Source of the DNA: Hyphomicrobiales bacterium
GTDB taxonomy: Bacteria > Pseudomonadota > Alphaproteobacteria > Rhizobiales > Beijerinckiaceae
Assembly (NCBI GenBank): GCA_017302635.1
Contig: JAFLCX010000001.1
Coordinates: 1 to 64,000, forward strand
DNA: 64,000 bases
Reading direction: 5' to 3'
This document shows positions 1-7,897 of the stretch, piece after piece. The translations under genes were made by a program, and so were the position numbers. How positions within the stretch are numbered: the stretch's first letter is position 1; each line of letters opens with the position of its first letter. The notes under the pieces were generated by a model. It was not told where the DNA came from. It did no database searches and saw only the letters and a list, made by a program, of their open reading frames with translations.

Positions 1-378
1 CGCGCCAGCCGCCCGCGGGCTCGCGCCGCCAGGTGGACACGTAGCGCGAGACCACGCGGCCGTCGGGCAGCGACACCGGGCCTTCGGAGTAGGCCAGGTT
101 GCCGCTGGCCAGCACCTCGACGATCTCGGGCTTCCACAGGAAGGGCGGCGTGGGGCCGCGGAAGAAGCGCTCCCAGTGCATCAGCACCGCGGGCTTGCCG
201 CGCAGCGGCTTGCCGCCGTTGACGAAGGTGGCGTCGTCGGCGATCCAGCTCGCGAAGGCGTTGAAGTCGCGCGCGCCCATGCTGGCGGCGAAGGCGATCT
301 CGCTGGCCCGCACCTGCTCGGCGGCGCTGGTCAGGTCGGGCGGCGGCGCGGCGGGGCGCGGGAAGCCGGGCCACCGCC
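1..378 (-). CDS. NTF2/DUF4440-like protein fragment, foreign to its neighbours
   Basis: The minus strand is open to the window edge and reads as the central part of a SnoaL/NTF2-like protein of the DUF4440 type. It has a helical start (AAEQVRASEIAFAASMGARD), then the family pattern FASWIADDATFVNGGKPLRG, and later GNLAYSEGPVSLPDGRVVS. There is no credible start codon before the family-conserved part, so both ends are missing. The upstream end dissolves at about 365-400, where a phage gene on the other strand begins. Base composition is clearly more GC-rich than the phage DNA beyond it, in the style of Betaproteobacteria. I read it as a chimeric or foreign contig end rather than a phage gene. 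The family call is good; the explanation of its origin is inference. Confidence 0.55.
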
Positions 379-384
379 GTAAGG

Positions 385-690
385 GTGCGGGGCGCAGCGG
401 CCGTGATGCTCCTGTCCGCCCTCGCGGGTCAAACCGCGAGCCCGGCGCTCGCCCATTCGTTCTATCCTCATGAATGCTGTTCGGATCGCGATTGCTACGC
501 GGTCCCGAAAGAGCGGGTGCGGGTCATCCCCGGCGGCTGGATCATTGACGGCTTCCGGGTCAGCCACGGCGAAGCCCGCCCCTCTCCCGATGGCCTCTTT
601 CACATCTGCCGCCGCGAGGATGGCAAGGGCGATCTCATCCGCCTGCCGGGCAAACCCGCCTGTGTCTGGGCGCCGGTCGAGGGGAGTTAA
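385..690 (+). CDS. Small exported cysteine-containing phage protein, unknown function
   Basis: A 101-residue protein starting at GTG 385, or at ATG 406 if the composition break at the left has replaced the true 5' end. Residues 1-24 look like a signal peptide (hydrophobic VMLLSALAG, then ASPALAHS). The mature part has a Cys-rich motif CCSDRDC near residues 31-37 and two further Cys (HICRRE, KPACVW), suggesting disulfides or a metal in the periplasm. Proteins of this form occur as hypothetical proteins in alphaproteobacterial genomes and prophages; I know no assigned function. It ends 3 bases before the next start, so it is likely the first visible member of the phage late operon. The start is uncertain. 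Confidence 0.6.
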   Translation: MRGAAAVMLLSALAGQTASPALAHSFYPHECCSDRDCYAVPKERVRVIPGGWIIDGFRVSHGEARPSPDGLFHICRREDGKGDLIRLPGKPACVWAPVEGS

Positions 691-693
691 GCC

Positions 694-969
694 ATGACTG
701 AAACAATTGAATTTTCAGGAATGACATTCGTCTTGCGGCGCGATGGTCGCTATTCGTGGATCATCAGCCACCATCAAACTGGTTATGCATATTGGATCGG
801 GTCGCTCCAAGCGCCCCTACCTGATGTCCCTGGCTATCGCGGAATGCTCTTCAAGCAATGCGAGACGACGCCCCGGCACAAGTGGGGCAGCGTCCAGCGC
901 AGCGGCTTTAGCTCGGCGCTCGAGTGGGTGTTGGTGAAGTTCGTCAGCGAACGGATTGTGTGGTGCTGA
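694..969 (+). CDS. Hypothetical phage protein, 91 aa
   Basis: Starts at ATG 694, three bases after the previous stop, and ends one base before the terminase ATG, so it is packed into the late operon. The sequence is rich in aromatic residues (YSWIISHHQTGYAYWIG; ALEWVLVKF) and has no signal peptide or clear membrane segment. The first two thirds have a lower GC content and a codon use slightly different from the structural genes downstream, as is common for accessory phage genes. I do not recognise the family. Position directly before the large terminase would fit a small terminase or a moron, but the sequence shows no DNA-binding helix-turn-helix, so no function is assigned. Confidence 0.55.
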   Translation: MTETIEFSGMTFVLRRDGRYSWIISHHQTGYAYWIGSLQAPLPDVPGYRGMLFKQCETTPRHKWGSVQRSGFSSALEWVLVKFVSERIVWC

Positions 970-970
970 C

Positions 971-2539
971 ATGATCACCTTCGGCTCGCTCGATGACCGG
1001 ATCAAGCAATACGCGGAGGGCGCGGCCCTGCTGCAATCGGCCGGGCCGGTGTCGGACGCGTTCATTCTTTCGAACGGCGCGCGCGATCTGCTCAACGGTC
1101 CGGTAGGCAGCGGCAAGACCACGGCCTGCATCAAGCGAGCCCTGCGCGCCGCGGTGCAGACGCCGCCGATGCTGAATGAGCGGGATGCCCACGGCCGCCC
1201 GGTGCGCCGCTATCGTCTCAGCCTCTGGCGCGAGACCTATGCGCAGCTCTGGGGCACCACGATCAAGTCGTGGCAGAAGGTGCTGAACCCGGATAAAGGC
1301 GTGGGCGAATGGCAGGGTGCCAGCCCGCGCGCCGCCGTGCATCGCATCACGTTCGAGGATGGTTTCGGGCCGATCCATTTCGAGGCGATGTTCTTTGCCT
1401 TCGGAGACGATGCCGATCCGGATGATCTCGGCGGCACCGAATACACCGATGCCTATTGCAACGAGCAGGATAAACTCCGCGAGGCGCTGTATGTGAACCT
1501 CGCCCGCTCGGTCGGCCGCTATCCGAACCGCGGCGAAATCGGGCTGCCGGATGATGAGCGGATCGTGCATGGCCGCATCTTCGGCGATTGCAACGCGCCG
1601 GCGCCGGATACGTGGGTCTATCGTGACTGGTGGAGTGTGGCCAAGCCAGCGGGCTACAAGCTGTTTCGCCAGCCCGGTGGTTTTCACCCGGATGCCGAGA
1701 ACATCAGGGCCGTGGGCCGCGGCTATTATCGCCAGCAGCGCGAGGCCAATGCGCATCGCGCCTGGTGGATCCGGGTCAAGATCGACAACGAGCCCGGTTT
1801 CAATCAGGAAGCGGCCATCGTCTACCCGGATTTTGCCGATACGGAGATGAGCGCCATGGAGCCGCTCGCCGTGTTCCCGGAAATCCCGGTGATCATCGGC
1901 GTGGATGGCGGCGCGACGCCGGCCGCCTGTTTCCTGCAATGCCTGGCCAATGGCCAGATCCGCCTGCTGCACGAAATCGCGCTCGAGCGCGGCGATGAAA
2001 TCAGCCTCGGCGATCGCGTCGCGGCCGTGATGGCCCTGCCGCGTTTCAAGGACTGCGAATTCTACCTCACGGGCGATGAAGCCACCTTCGCCGGCGAAGA
2101 TCTGCCGAACGGCAGCTGGATCGCGCGGCTCGGCAAGGTTGTCGGGTTGAGGGCGCATCGTCCCAGTCTCGGCAACCAAGACAAGGAAGGGCGTCACTTC
2201 GCGTTCCGCGATGCCATGAAACGCCGGCTCGGCTTCAACGAGCCGGGCTTCCTGGTCGATGCGACGCATTGTCCGACGATCCGCCGCGGGCTGAACGGCA
2301 CGTTTCGCTATCACGTTTCGAAATTCGGCGAGCGCGGCGCGATCGTGAAAAATCTCGACAGCCATGTCTGCGAAGCCGCCGAATATGCCGGCGGTGAAAC
2401 CGGCCAGAGCCATGCCCGCAAACGCAAGAATGACCGGCTGGCCGATCGCGAAAAGAAGCGCACCGAGGCCGCGCGCAAGGGCTCTTACCGGCCCCTCGGC
2501 AAATGGTCTTCCCCCTCACCAGCCCGCAAAGGAGCCTAG
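971..2539 (+). CDS. terL: Phage terminase large subunit
   Basis: This is the ATP-driven DNA packaging motor with a nuclease domain that cuts concatemeric phage DNA. A Walker A motif (GPVGSGKTT) lies at residues 43-51 and an acidic segment in the Walker B region near 155-170 (GGTEYTDAYCNEQD). The C-terminal RNase H-like nuclease fold begins near residue 308 with IIGVDGGATPA, whose Asp is the expected first metal ligand. Length (522 aa) is normal. I chose ATG 971, one base after the preceding stop; an in-frame TTG at 956 would overlap that gene. The downstream order (portal, scaffold, capsid) supports the call. No small terminase is recognisable next to it. Confidence 0.9.
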   Translation: MITFGSLDDRIKQYAEGAALLQSAGPVSDAFILSNGARDLLNGPVGSGKTTACIKRALRAAVQTPPMLNERDAHGRPVRRYRLSLWRETYAQLWGTTIKSWQKVLNPDKGVGEWQGASPRAAVHRITFEDGFGPIHFEAMFFAFGDDADPDDLGGTEYTDAYCNEQDKLREALYVNLARSVGRYPNRGEIGLPDDERIVHGRIFGDCNAPAPDTWVYRDWWSVAKPAGYKLFRQPGGFHPDAENIRAVGRGYYRQQREANAHRAWWIRVKIDNEPGFNQEAAIVYPDFADTEMSAMEPLAVFPEIPVIIGVDGGATPAACFLQCLANGQIRLLHEIALERGDEISLGDRVAAVMALPRFKDCEFYLTGDEATFAGEDLPNGSWIARLGKVVGLRAHRPSLGNQDKEGRHFAFRDAMKRRLGFNEPGFLVDATHCPTIRRGLNGTFRYHVSKFGERGAIVKNLDSHVCEAAEYAGGETGQSHARKRKNDRLADREKKRTEAARKGSYRPLGKWSSPSPARKGA

Positions 2540-2541
2540 CC

Positions 2542-2958
2542 ATGTCGTTCTGGAGAAGCATCACCCGCCTGTTCGCCCCATCCGGCACACAGGAACGCCT
2601 GCAGGCCAGCGCGATCGCGCAGCAGGCGGCCGATCGAGCCGCCGAACAGCAGGCCGCCAATCAGGCCCTGCTCGCGCAGCAGCAGGAATTCGCCCGCCAG
2701 CAGGCCGAACAGCAGCGGGCATTGGTCACCAAGCTGACCAACGACCAGCAGGCCGAAATCGCCCGCTCGCAGCAGGCTGAACTCGACAAGACACGGCTCG
2801 AGCAATCGCGCATCGCGCAAGAGGGCGAGGCTGCGGCCTCGGCCATGCAGAGCCGCGTCAAGCGGGCTGGCGCATCGCGCGGCGTCGCATCCACCCTGCT
2901 GCGCAAGACAGGTCTTGCGGCCGGCCCCACCGCTGCCGCCACCCTGCTGGGGGCCTGA
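2542..2958 (+). CDS. Gln/Ala-rich coiled-coil phage protein
   Basis: A 138-residue protein with a strong ribosome binding site (AAAGGAG at 2528-2534) inside the end of the terminase gene, ATG at 2542. Residues about 20-110 are a long amphipathic helix very rich in Gln, Ala and Glu (AEQQAANQALLAQQQEFARQ is typical), so a coiled coil is nearly certain. The tail is small and Gly/Ala-rich. Between terminase and portal in alphaproteobacterial podophages such proteins are usually annotated as hypothetical; a virion or assembly role is inferred from position. It lacks any enzymatic motif. Confidence 0.65.
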   Translation: MSFWRSITRLFAPSGTQERLQASAIAQQAADRAAEQQAANQALLAQQQEFARQQAEQQRALVTKLTNDQQAEIARSQQAELDKTRLEQSRIAQEGEAAASAMQSRVKRAGASRGVASTLLRKTGLAAGPTAAATLLGA

Positions 2959-2963
2959 TCACC

Positions 2964-4604
2964 ATGGAAATGAACCTGATGCAGATGAGCCAGAGCGATC
3001 TCTTCCGGGATGTCATGATGCATCAGGAGGAAATGGAGGCGGAGCGCGCGCTCGAGGAGCCCAACTGGCGCGATCTGGCGCAGCTTTTCGCGCCCGAACA
3101 GCTGGGCGAATTGTCCGGCAGCGGTCGTAGCCGGCCGGAAGATTTTGCCGAAATTGTCGACGCGACGCAGCTCCATGCGGTCGAGGCGCTCTCGAGCGGC
3201 ATTTTCACAGATCTGACCAATCCCACCAACCCCTGGGCGGCTTTCACGATCGAGGATCAGGATCTCGCGCGCTTCTATCCGTGCAAGCTCTGGCTCGAGC
3301 AGGTCTCGGCGATCGTCACCGGCACGCTGTCGCCCACGCGCTCGAAATTCTACGCGCAGGCTCCGGCCTGGTTCGCCGATATGGCCGTGTTTGGCTTCGG
3401 CACGCTGGCGACCTTCGAGCGCCGCGACATGCGCGGCTTCACCGATCGCGTCATTCCCCTGCACGAAATGTTCCTCGCGCATGATCATGACGACGATCTG
3501 GTGCGGGTGCATCGGCGTTATGTGATGACCGGCCGCAAGGCCAGGGCGGCGTTCCCGGAGCTCTCGGAAAAGCTAGACCCGAAAGCCAAGGTAACCATCA
3601 TCCATGCGGTGTTTCTCAATCCGCGCCAGATGCCCGGCAAGCCCGGCTCGCTCGGCGCGCGCTGGCTCTCGGTCTATCTGTGCAAGGAGGATAAGGAATT
3701 CTGCCGCAAGGGCTTTTTCTACGATCTGCCCTATCACGTGCTCGAATGGTCGCGCCGCGCCTCGCGCTCCTACGCCACCGGCCCTGCATCCCGCGCCCGC
3801 GCCGATGTCGCCTCGCTGCAGGTGATGGAGGAAGCGCATATGACGGCGGCCAATTTCGCCGCGCGCCCGCCGATCCTCTCGGCCTCCGAAGAGCTGATCG
3901 CCGCAACCGATGTCATGCCCGGTCAGTGGGTTTCTGGCGCGGTCAGCGAGGGCGGCAAGCAGCTGGTGCAGCCGCTCAATCTCGGCGGCGATATCCGCCT
4001 CTCGGCCGAAATGTCGAAGCAGAAACGCGAGCACATCCGTGAAGCGTTCTATTTCTCGGCCATGATGCTCGTCAACCGCCCACAGATGACCGCGACCGAG
4101 GTGCTGGGCTACCAGGAAGAGCGCATGCGCGCCATGGCCCCAAACCTCACGCGCATTCAGGTTTCGGGTCTCTCGCCCCTGCTGTTCCGCCGGTTCGAGG
4201 CTCTGGCCCGCGCCGGTGCGATCCCCGAGCCGCCGCCCGAACTCGAGGGGCAGGCGCTCGCCATGGATTATCTCTCGCCGATGGCGCGGATCCAGAAGGC
4301 AACGCGCGGCCGTGCGGTGCTCAACACCTTCGGCGCGGCGGTGCAGCTGGCGCAGGGCGGCAAGCCGGAAGTGCTGGACAAGATCGACGGCGATGCGACC
4401 CTCGATATCCTGCATGACAGCTTCGGCGCCGAAGCCGCCATGCTGTTGCCGCCGGCAATGGTGCAGCAGATCCGCCAGGCCCGGCAGCAGGCCCAGAACC
4501 AGGCGGCCGAGCTCGAGCAGACCGGGCAAGCCGTCGCGATCGCGGCCGAGGCCTCGCATGCGCAGCAGGCCTCGACCCTCGCTTCCGCGCGCGGCGGAGC
4601 CTGA
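2964..4604 (+). CDS. Portal protein (head-to-tail connector)
   Basis: A 546-residue protein of the podovirus head-to-tail connecting family (T7 gp8-type, Pfam Head_tail_connect). It forms the dodecameric ring at the capsid vertex through which DNA is packaged and released. The family's layout is visible: an N-terminal helical region, a conserved block TNPTNPWAAFTIEDQDLARF near residues 85-105, the wing and stem core in the middle, and a C-terminal crown segment very rich in Gln and Ala (after residue 495). Length fits the family. It lies in the standard order terminase, portal, scaffold, capsid. The start ATG 2964 is followed by other Met codons at short distance, so the exact N terminus may shift by a few residues. 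Confidence 0.88.
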   Translation: MEMNLMQMSQSDLFRDVMMHQEEMEAERALEEPNWRDLAQLFAPEQLGELSGSGRSRPEDFAEIVDATQLHAVEALSSGIFTDLTNPTNPWAAFTIEDQDLARFYPCKLWLEQVSAIVTGTLSPTRSKFYAQAPAWFADMAVFGFGTLATFERRDMRGFTDRVIPLHEMFLAHDHDDDLVRVHRRYVMTGRKARAAFPELSEKLDPKAKVTIIHAVFLNPRQMPGKPGSLGARWLSVYLCKEDKEFCRKGFFYDLPYHVLEWSRRASRSYATGPASRARADVASLQVMEEAHMTAANFAARPPILSASEELIAATDVMPGQWVSGAVSEGGKQLVQPLNLGGDIRLSAEMSKQKREHIREAFYFSAMMLVNRPQMTATEVLGYQEERMRAMAPNLTRIQVSGLSPLLFRRFEALARAGAIPEPPPELEGQALAMDYLSPMARIQKATRGRAVLNTFGAAVQLAQGGKPEVLDKIDGDATLDILHDSFGAEAAMLLPPAMVQQIRQARQQAQNQAAELEQTGQAVAIAAEASHAQQASTLASARGGA

Positions 4605-4609
4605 TCATC

Positions 4610-4936
4610 ATGGCAGCTCCCTGGCAATGGTTCACGCAGGCCTTCTGGCGCAATCGCGGCCCCGATCAGCGCGCCGTGCTCGATCAGTGGCAGCGCCTCG
4701 GGCAGCTGCCGCTGGTGGTGCAGGATATTGCCCTGCGCGGCGGCGTGTTTTCGCCGGCGCATCGCGATCCGCCTGCGCCACCGGTCACCGAAACCGAGAT
4801 CCTGATCCATGAGGGCCGGCGTCAGCTTGCGCTCGAGATCATCAAGCATGCGGGCCTCGACGCTGCCAGCGTCTGGCGCTCGATCGCCGAGGCGCAGATC
4901 AACAGACCCGAAAACCCTTCCGCCAAACGGAGATAG
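4610..4936 (+). CDS. Bbp19-like phage structural protein
   Basis: A 108-residue protein in the slot between portal and scaffold. The second half holds a GRRQLALEIIKHAGLD segment like the one in the Bordetella phage BPP-1 Bbp19 family (GRRxLALEIL), a short domain found at this position in many podoviruses. Its biochemical role is not established; presence in the head morphogenesis block suggests a virion or assembly factor. Start ATG 4610 lies 5 bases after the portal stop, and the scaffold gene starts 3 bases after its own stop. Identification rests on motif memory plus gene order, so it is good but not certain. Confidence 0.65.
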   Translation: MAAPWQWFTQAFWRNRGPDQRAVLDQWQRLGQLPLVVQDIALRGGVFSPAHRDPPAPPVTETEILIHEGRRQLALEIIKHAGLDAASVWRSIAEAQINRPENPSAKRR

Positions 4937-4939
4937 ACC

Positions 4940-5854
4940 ATGAGCGAACAAGCAATTGCCGACACGACAACCGAAACAACGGCAGCAGCAGAACAGGCCG
5001 CCGCCGCTGCCAGCGCGTCCGCCACCACGTCAGCGGCCGAAGGTTCGAAAGAAACGACGGCCGAAAAGCCGTGGTATGGCAGCCTTGATGGCCTGAACGA
5101 TGATCAGAAAGCCTTTCTCGGCGGCAAGAAGCCGGCCGATTTTGCGGCCGCGCTCAACAGCTGGATGAATGCCGATCGTCTGGCGCGCGATCGCAACGCC
5201 ATGATCCGCCCCGAGCCGGGCAGGGAAAAGGACTGGAGCGGCTGGACCGATCTCGGCTGGCCAGCCGAGTTGAAAGAATACCAGCTCAAGGCCCCTTCCA
5301 TGCCGGAGGGGCTCGAATTCGACAATCAGGCCATGTCGGAATTCGCCTCGATGCTGCATGAACAGCGCGTTCCGCTCGCGCAGGGGCAGGCCATCATCGA
5401 GCGGCTGGGTGCAACCATGGCCAAGTTCAGCGCGGCCGAAGCCGAGGCCACCGCGCGCCTGCGCACCGAGGAACTGGATGCGCTGAAAACCGAATGGGGC
5501 GCGGATTTCGACAAGCGCACCACTCTGGCCGGCCGCGCCGCGCGCGCCCTCGGGCTCGACAAGGACAAGATGGACCAGATCGAGGCGGCCCTCGGCTCCA
5601 ACCGCATCGTGCTCGAGCTGTTCGACAAGCTCGCGCCGTTCTTTTCGGAAGACCAGATCATCGCCGCCGCCGGCGCGGGCAACGGCTTCTCCGGGCCGGA
5701 TGCGGTCGAGATCGAGATCTCGCGCTTCAAGCGCGACCCTGAACTGGCGCGCAGCGTCATGGATCCGAGCCACAAGGACCACAAGGCCAACAAGGCCAGG
5801 TGGGAAAAACTCAACGAACAGCAGGCGGCCTATCGCGACGCCCGCCGCGCCTGA
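4940..5854 (+). CDS. Capsid scaffolding protein
   Basis: A 304-residue acidic, helix-rich protein just upstream of the major capsid gene, where podoviruses keep the internal scaffold that templates prohead assembly and then leaves. The first 40 residues are low-complexity Ala/Thr/Glu. A segment around residues 45-70 (SLDGLNDDQKAFLGGKKPAD) resembles the start of many phage scaffold or capsid-assembly proteins. A long helical middle follows, and the end is a charged Lys/Arg/Asp-rich helix (DPSHKDHKANKARWEKLNEQ) of the kind that binds capsid subunits. No enzyme motif is seen. The call rests on composition and position. Confidence 0.75.
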   Translation: MSEQAIADTTTETTAAAEQAAAAASASATTSAAEGSKETTAEKPWYGSLDGLNDDQKAFLGGKKPADFAAALNSWMNADRLARDRNAMIRPEPGREKDWSGWTDLGWPAELKEYQLKAPSMPEGLEFDNQAMSEFASMLHEQRVPLAQGQAIIERLGATMAKFSAAEAEATARLRTEELDALKTEWGADFDKRTTLAGRAARALGLDKDKMDQIEAALGSNRIVLELFDKLAPFFSEDQIIAAAGAGNGFSGPDAVEIEISRFKRDPELARSVMDPSHKDHKANKARWEKLNEQQAAYRDARRA

Positions 5855-5884
5855 CCCACTCCTCAACCCGAAAAGGAAACGACC

Positions 5885-6175
5885 ATGAGCAAGAACCCGA
5901 CCAAGGCCAAGGCAGCGTCACCAGCCCCACCGCCGCAAGTGTCAGCCGAACCGGAAAAAATGGATGCGTTTATTCTCGATTTCCTCACCGACCCGCCGCG
6001 CGAGGCGGCAACCGGCTCCTACGGTCCGACGGTCAATGACCGCTGGCATGGCCGGCGCTTCGATGTGCCGGATGGCGAGCATGAGGCAATGGATGGCTGG
6101 TTCTTCACCTTCCTCGACGGGGCATTCACCGGCGCCCGTCAGGCAGTGATGCAGGGCGATTCGGAAAAAGCATAA
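5885..6175 (+). CDS. Small phage protein before the major capsid gene
   Basis: A 96-residue protein with a ribosome binding site AAAGGAAA just before ATG 5885. The first 30 residues are Pro/Ala/Lys-rich and probably disordered. The rest is a compact domain with aromatic and acidic residues (EAMDGWFFTFLDGAFTGARQ). I do not recognise a family. It lies between scaffold and major capsid protein and is followed by a 241-base leader that carries a strong hairpin, so it is the last gene of the first part of the head module. A head accessory role is likely but not shown by sequence. Confidence 0.55.
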   Translation: MSKNPTKAKAASPAPPPQVSAEPEKMDAFILDFLTDPPREAATGSYGPTVNDRWHGRRFDVPDGEHEAMDGWFFTFLDGAFTGARQAVMQGDSEKA

Positions 6176-6194
6176 ATTACCCTCTTGACAAGTG

Positions 6195-6218
6195 GCCGGA
6201 CGCATTGCAGCGTCCGGC
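6195..6218 (+). promoter_or_regulatory. Hairpin in the capsid-gene leader
   Basis: A perfect 9-base stem (GCCGGACGC / GCGTCCGGC) with a 6-base loop stands 20 bases after the previous stop. It sits at the start of the 241-base untranslated leader of the major capsid gene. No T tract follows, so it is not a classic intrinsic terminator. It may be a processing or stability element that raises capsid mRNA relative to upstream genes. A perfect TTGACA at 6185-6190 precedes it, but no -10 box stands at the right distance. The rest of the leader (6219-6416) shows only short repeats (CCGGT around 6294-6309). Confidence 0.45.
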
Positions 6219-6416
6219 AGATTGGAGGCGTGACCCTGTATCGGTCGCGCGCGTCCCGGCCGCACCTTGGCTCTCCCAGCCTTGCCCGCCCATACCGGTG
6301 GTTACCGGTCGCTGATCCCGGTTGCGACAGCCGGAAGGCCTTGCCCGCGCTCACGCGCCGCACCCTGGCCGAAACCTCGAACCTCTCCCGTTCCTCGTTT
6401 CAGCACAGGTGCCATC

Positions 6417-7331
6417 ATGGCCTATGAACCCGTCACAACGACGCATCGCACGACTTTTCAGAACAATGTCGAGATGGCGCTCGGCATCATGTCGAACCCG
6501 TTCGAGCCCTATTTCACGCTGCAACCGAACCTCTCCGGCAAGCAGACGCAGATGATCGAATATGTCAGCAATCTCGACCCGATCATCGACGGCGCGCGCG
6601 GCGGCCCGACCCCGAGTGCGGAGTTCATGCACGAACTGGTCTGGTGCAAGCCGCGCCAGATCGAGCAGGGCACCACGATCGAGAAGGAAGACGAGATCAA
6701 GCGCACGATCTCGCCGCAATCGATGTATGTGAAGGGCATCGCGCAATCGATCATGCGCGGCCGCCGGCAGATCATGCTCGAGAGCATTTTCGGCCCGCGC
6801 CTCGTCGGTCCCGATGGCCAGCAGGTGGCAACGGCCTATTCCGCCACGGATGGCGTCAACCTGGTGCTGAAGGATTTCGTGCGCTCTGGCGCTGCCGCGA
6901 ACAGCGGTCTCACCTTCGACAAGATCATCAAGGGCCGCACGCTGCTGGTCGGCTCCGAGGTCGATATCACCGAGGAGAAGCTCTGCCTGGCGCTGACGCA
7001 CAAGCAGGAATTCGATCTCTATGGCCTCGTTCAGTATCTCTCGAAGGATTACCGCGAGAAAACGGTGGTCGACGAGAAGAACAAGCGTGTGCTGAACTTC
7101 CTCGATATCGACTTCATCCGCGTCAACCAGCTCCCGCTGGCCGAGGCCGGCGTGCGTCGCCTGCCGCTCTGGTGCCAGAGCGCCATGCATTACGGCGATT
7201 TCTCGCCAATGGAAACGCAGCTCGATCGCGATCCCGGCCAGAAATACCGGCTCCGTCCTTATGGCGAGAACTGGTTCGGCGCGACGCGCTCGGAAGACCG
7301 CAAGGTGATCGAGATCCGCTGCGTCGAATAA
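6417..7331 (+). CDS. Phage major capsid protein
   Basis: A 304-residue protein of the podoviral capsid family found in BPP-1-like phages (Pfam Phage_capsid_2 type, HK97-like fold). It forms the icosahedral shell. Family-like features are the N-terminal segment with VEMALGIMSNPFEPYFTLQP, the PTPSAEFMHELVWCKPRQ block around residues 60-80, and the C-terminal RPYGENWFGATRSEDRKVIE. Start ATG 6417 is chosen because the conserved N terminus begins there; an open frame upstream to 6267 encodes only low-complexity sequence. It follows a long leader with a hairpin and precedes a second hairpin, consistent with the need for very high expression. Confidence 0.85.
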   Translation: MAYEPVTTTHRTTFQNNVEMALGIMSNPFEPYFTLQPNLSGKQTQMIEYVSNLDPIIDGARGGPTPSAEFMHELVWCKPRQIEQGTTIEKEDEIKRTISPQSMYVKGIAQSIMRGRRQIMLESIFGPRLVGPDGQQVATAYSATDGVNLVLKDFVRSGAAANSGLTFDKIIKGRTLLVGSEVDITEEKLCLALTHKQEFDLYGLVQYLSKDYREKTVVDEKNKRVLNFLDIDFIRVNQLPLAEAGVRRLPLWCQSAMHYGDFSPMETQLDRDPGQKYRLRPYGENWFGATRSEDRKVIEIRCVE

Positions 7332-7348
7332 TGCAGCCGCCCGCCTCC

Positions 7349-7373
7349 CGGCGCGGACCGCATGGCCGCGCCG
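7349..7373 (+). promoter_or_regulatory. Hairpin directly after the capsid gene
   Basis: A perfect 8-base stem (CGGCGCGG / CCGCGCCG) with a 9-base loop lies 18 bases after the capsid stop and 43 bases before the next start. Bases after the stem are C- and T-rich (CTTCTCCCCCTTC) but there is no clean T run. It may act as a partial terminator or a 3' stabiliser, giving more capsid than decoration-type protein from one transcript. Together with the hairpin at 6195-6218 it brackets the capsid gene. Confidence 0.45.
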
Positions 7374-7415
7374 CCGCTTCTCCCCCTTCATCGTTTCACT
7401 TTCAAGGAGGCCATC

Positions 7416-7880
7416 ATGGCCGTTGTGACCAAATACCTGGCTGGTTATCCCGATCCGTCGACCTTCGCGCAGCCGGACGTGCTGGCGCGTGGCGGTGTCA
7501 TTCGCCAGATCTCCGGCATCGCCGATATCGCCAATGGCGACAGCGCCAACTCGATCTTCTACATCGGCAAGGTGCCGTCTTCGGCCAAGCCTGCGCCTGG
7601 CGGCGTCGTCACGCATCCGGGCATCACCGGCCTCACCGATGTCGATCTCGGCTTCACGGCTGATCCCGACGCGCTGGCCGATGGGCTCAACCTTTCCTCG
7701 GCCGGCACGAAAAGCCCGACTGCAGCCGTGGCCATCGCCAACATGGACAAGACCTTCTGGCAGCTTGCCGGCCTCTCCTCCAATCCCGGCGGCGAGCTCG
7801 ACGTGTTCATGACACTGAAAGCTGCGGCCGGCGCGGCTGGCGCCGTGCATATCTTCCTGCCCTACGTCGCGAAGAACTGA
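7416..7880 (+). CDS. Capsid decoration/minor head protein (putative)
   Basis: A 154-residue protein with an excellent ribosome binding site (AAGGAGG at 7404-7410) before ATG 7416, fitting high expression. The sequence is rich in Gly, Ala and small beta-prone segments (NSIFYIGKVPSS; GAVHIFLPYVAKN) and has no membrane segment or enzyme motif. The gene right after the capsid gene in BPP-1-like podoviruses encodes a cement or decoration protein, and the size and beta character fit this. The function is inferred from position and composition; it could also be another head accessory protein. Confidence 0.6.
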   Translation: MAVVTKYLAGYPDPSTFAQPDVLARGGVIRQISGIADIANGDSANSIFYIGKVPSSAKPAPGGVVTHPGITGLTDVDLGFTADPDALADGLNLSSAGTKSPTAAVAIANMDKTFWQLAGLSSNPGGELDVFMTLKAAAGAAGAVHIFLPYVAKN

Positions 7881-7897
7881 GCGTCTGGCCGGGTCCG

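Noticed and set aside
944..2413. Long minus-strand open frame opposite the terminase
   Set aside because: It is a high-GC shadow: the plus-strand terminase has motifs and operon context, while this frame has Arg/Ala/Gly-rich sequence without family features.
6185..6190. Perfect TTGACA suggesting a promoter for the capsid gene
   Set aside because: No -10 element stands 16-19 bases downstream; that stretch is the GC-rich hairpin.
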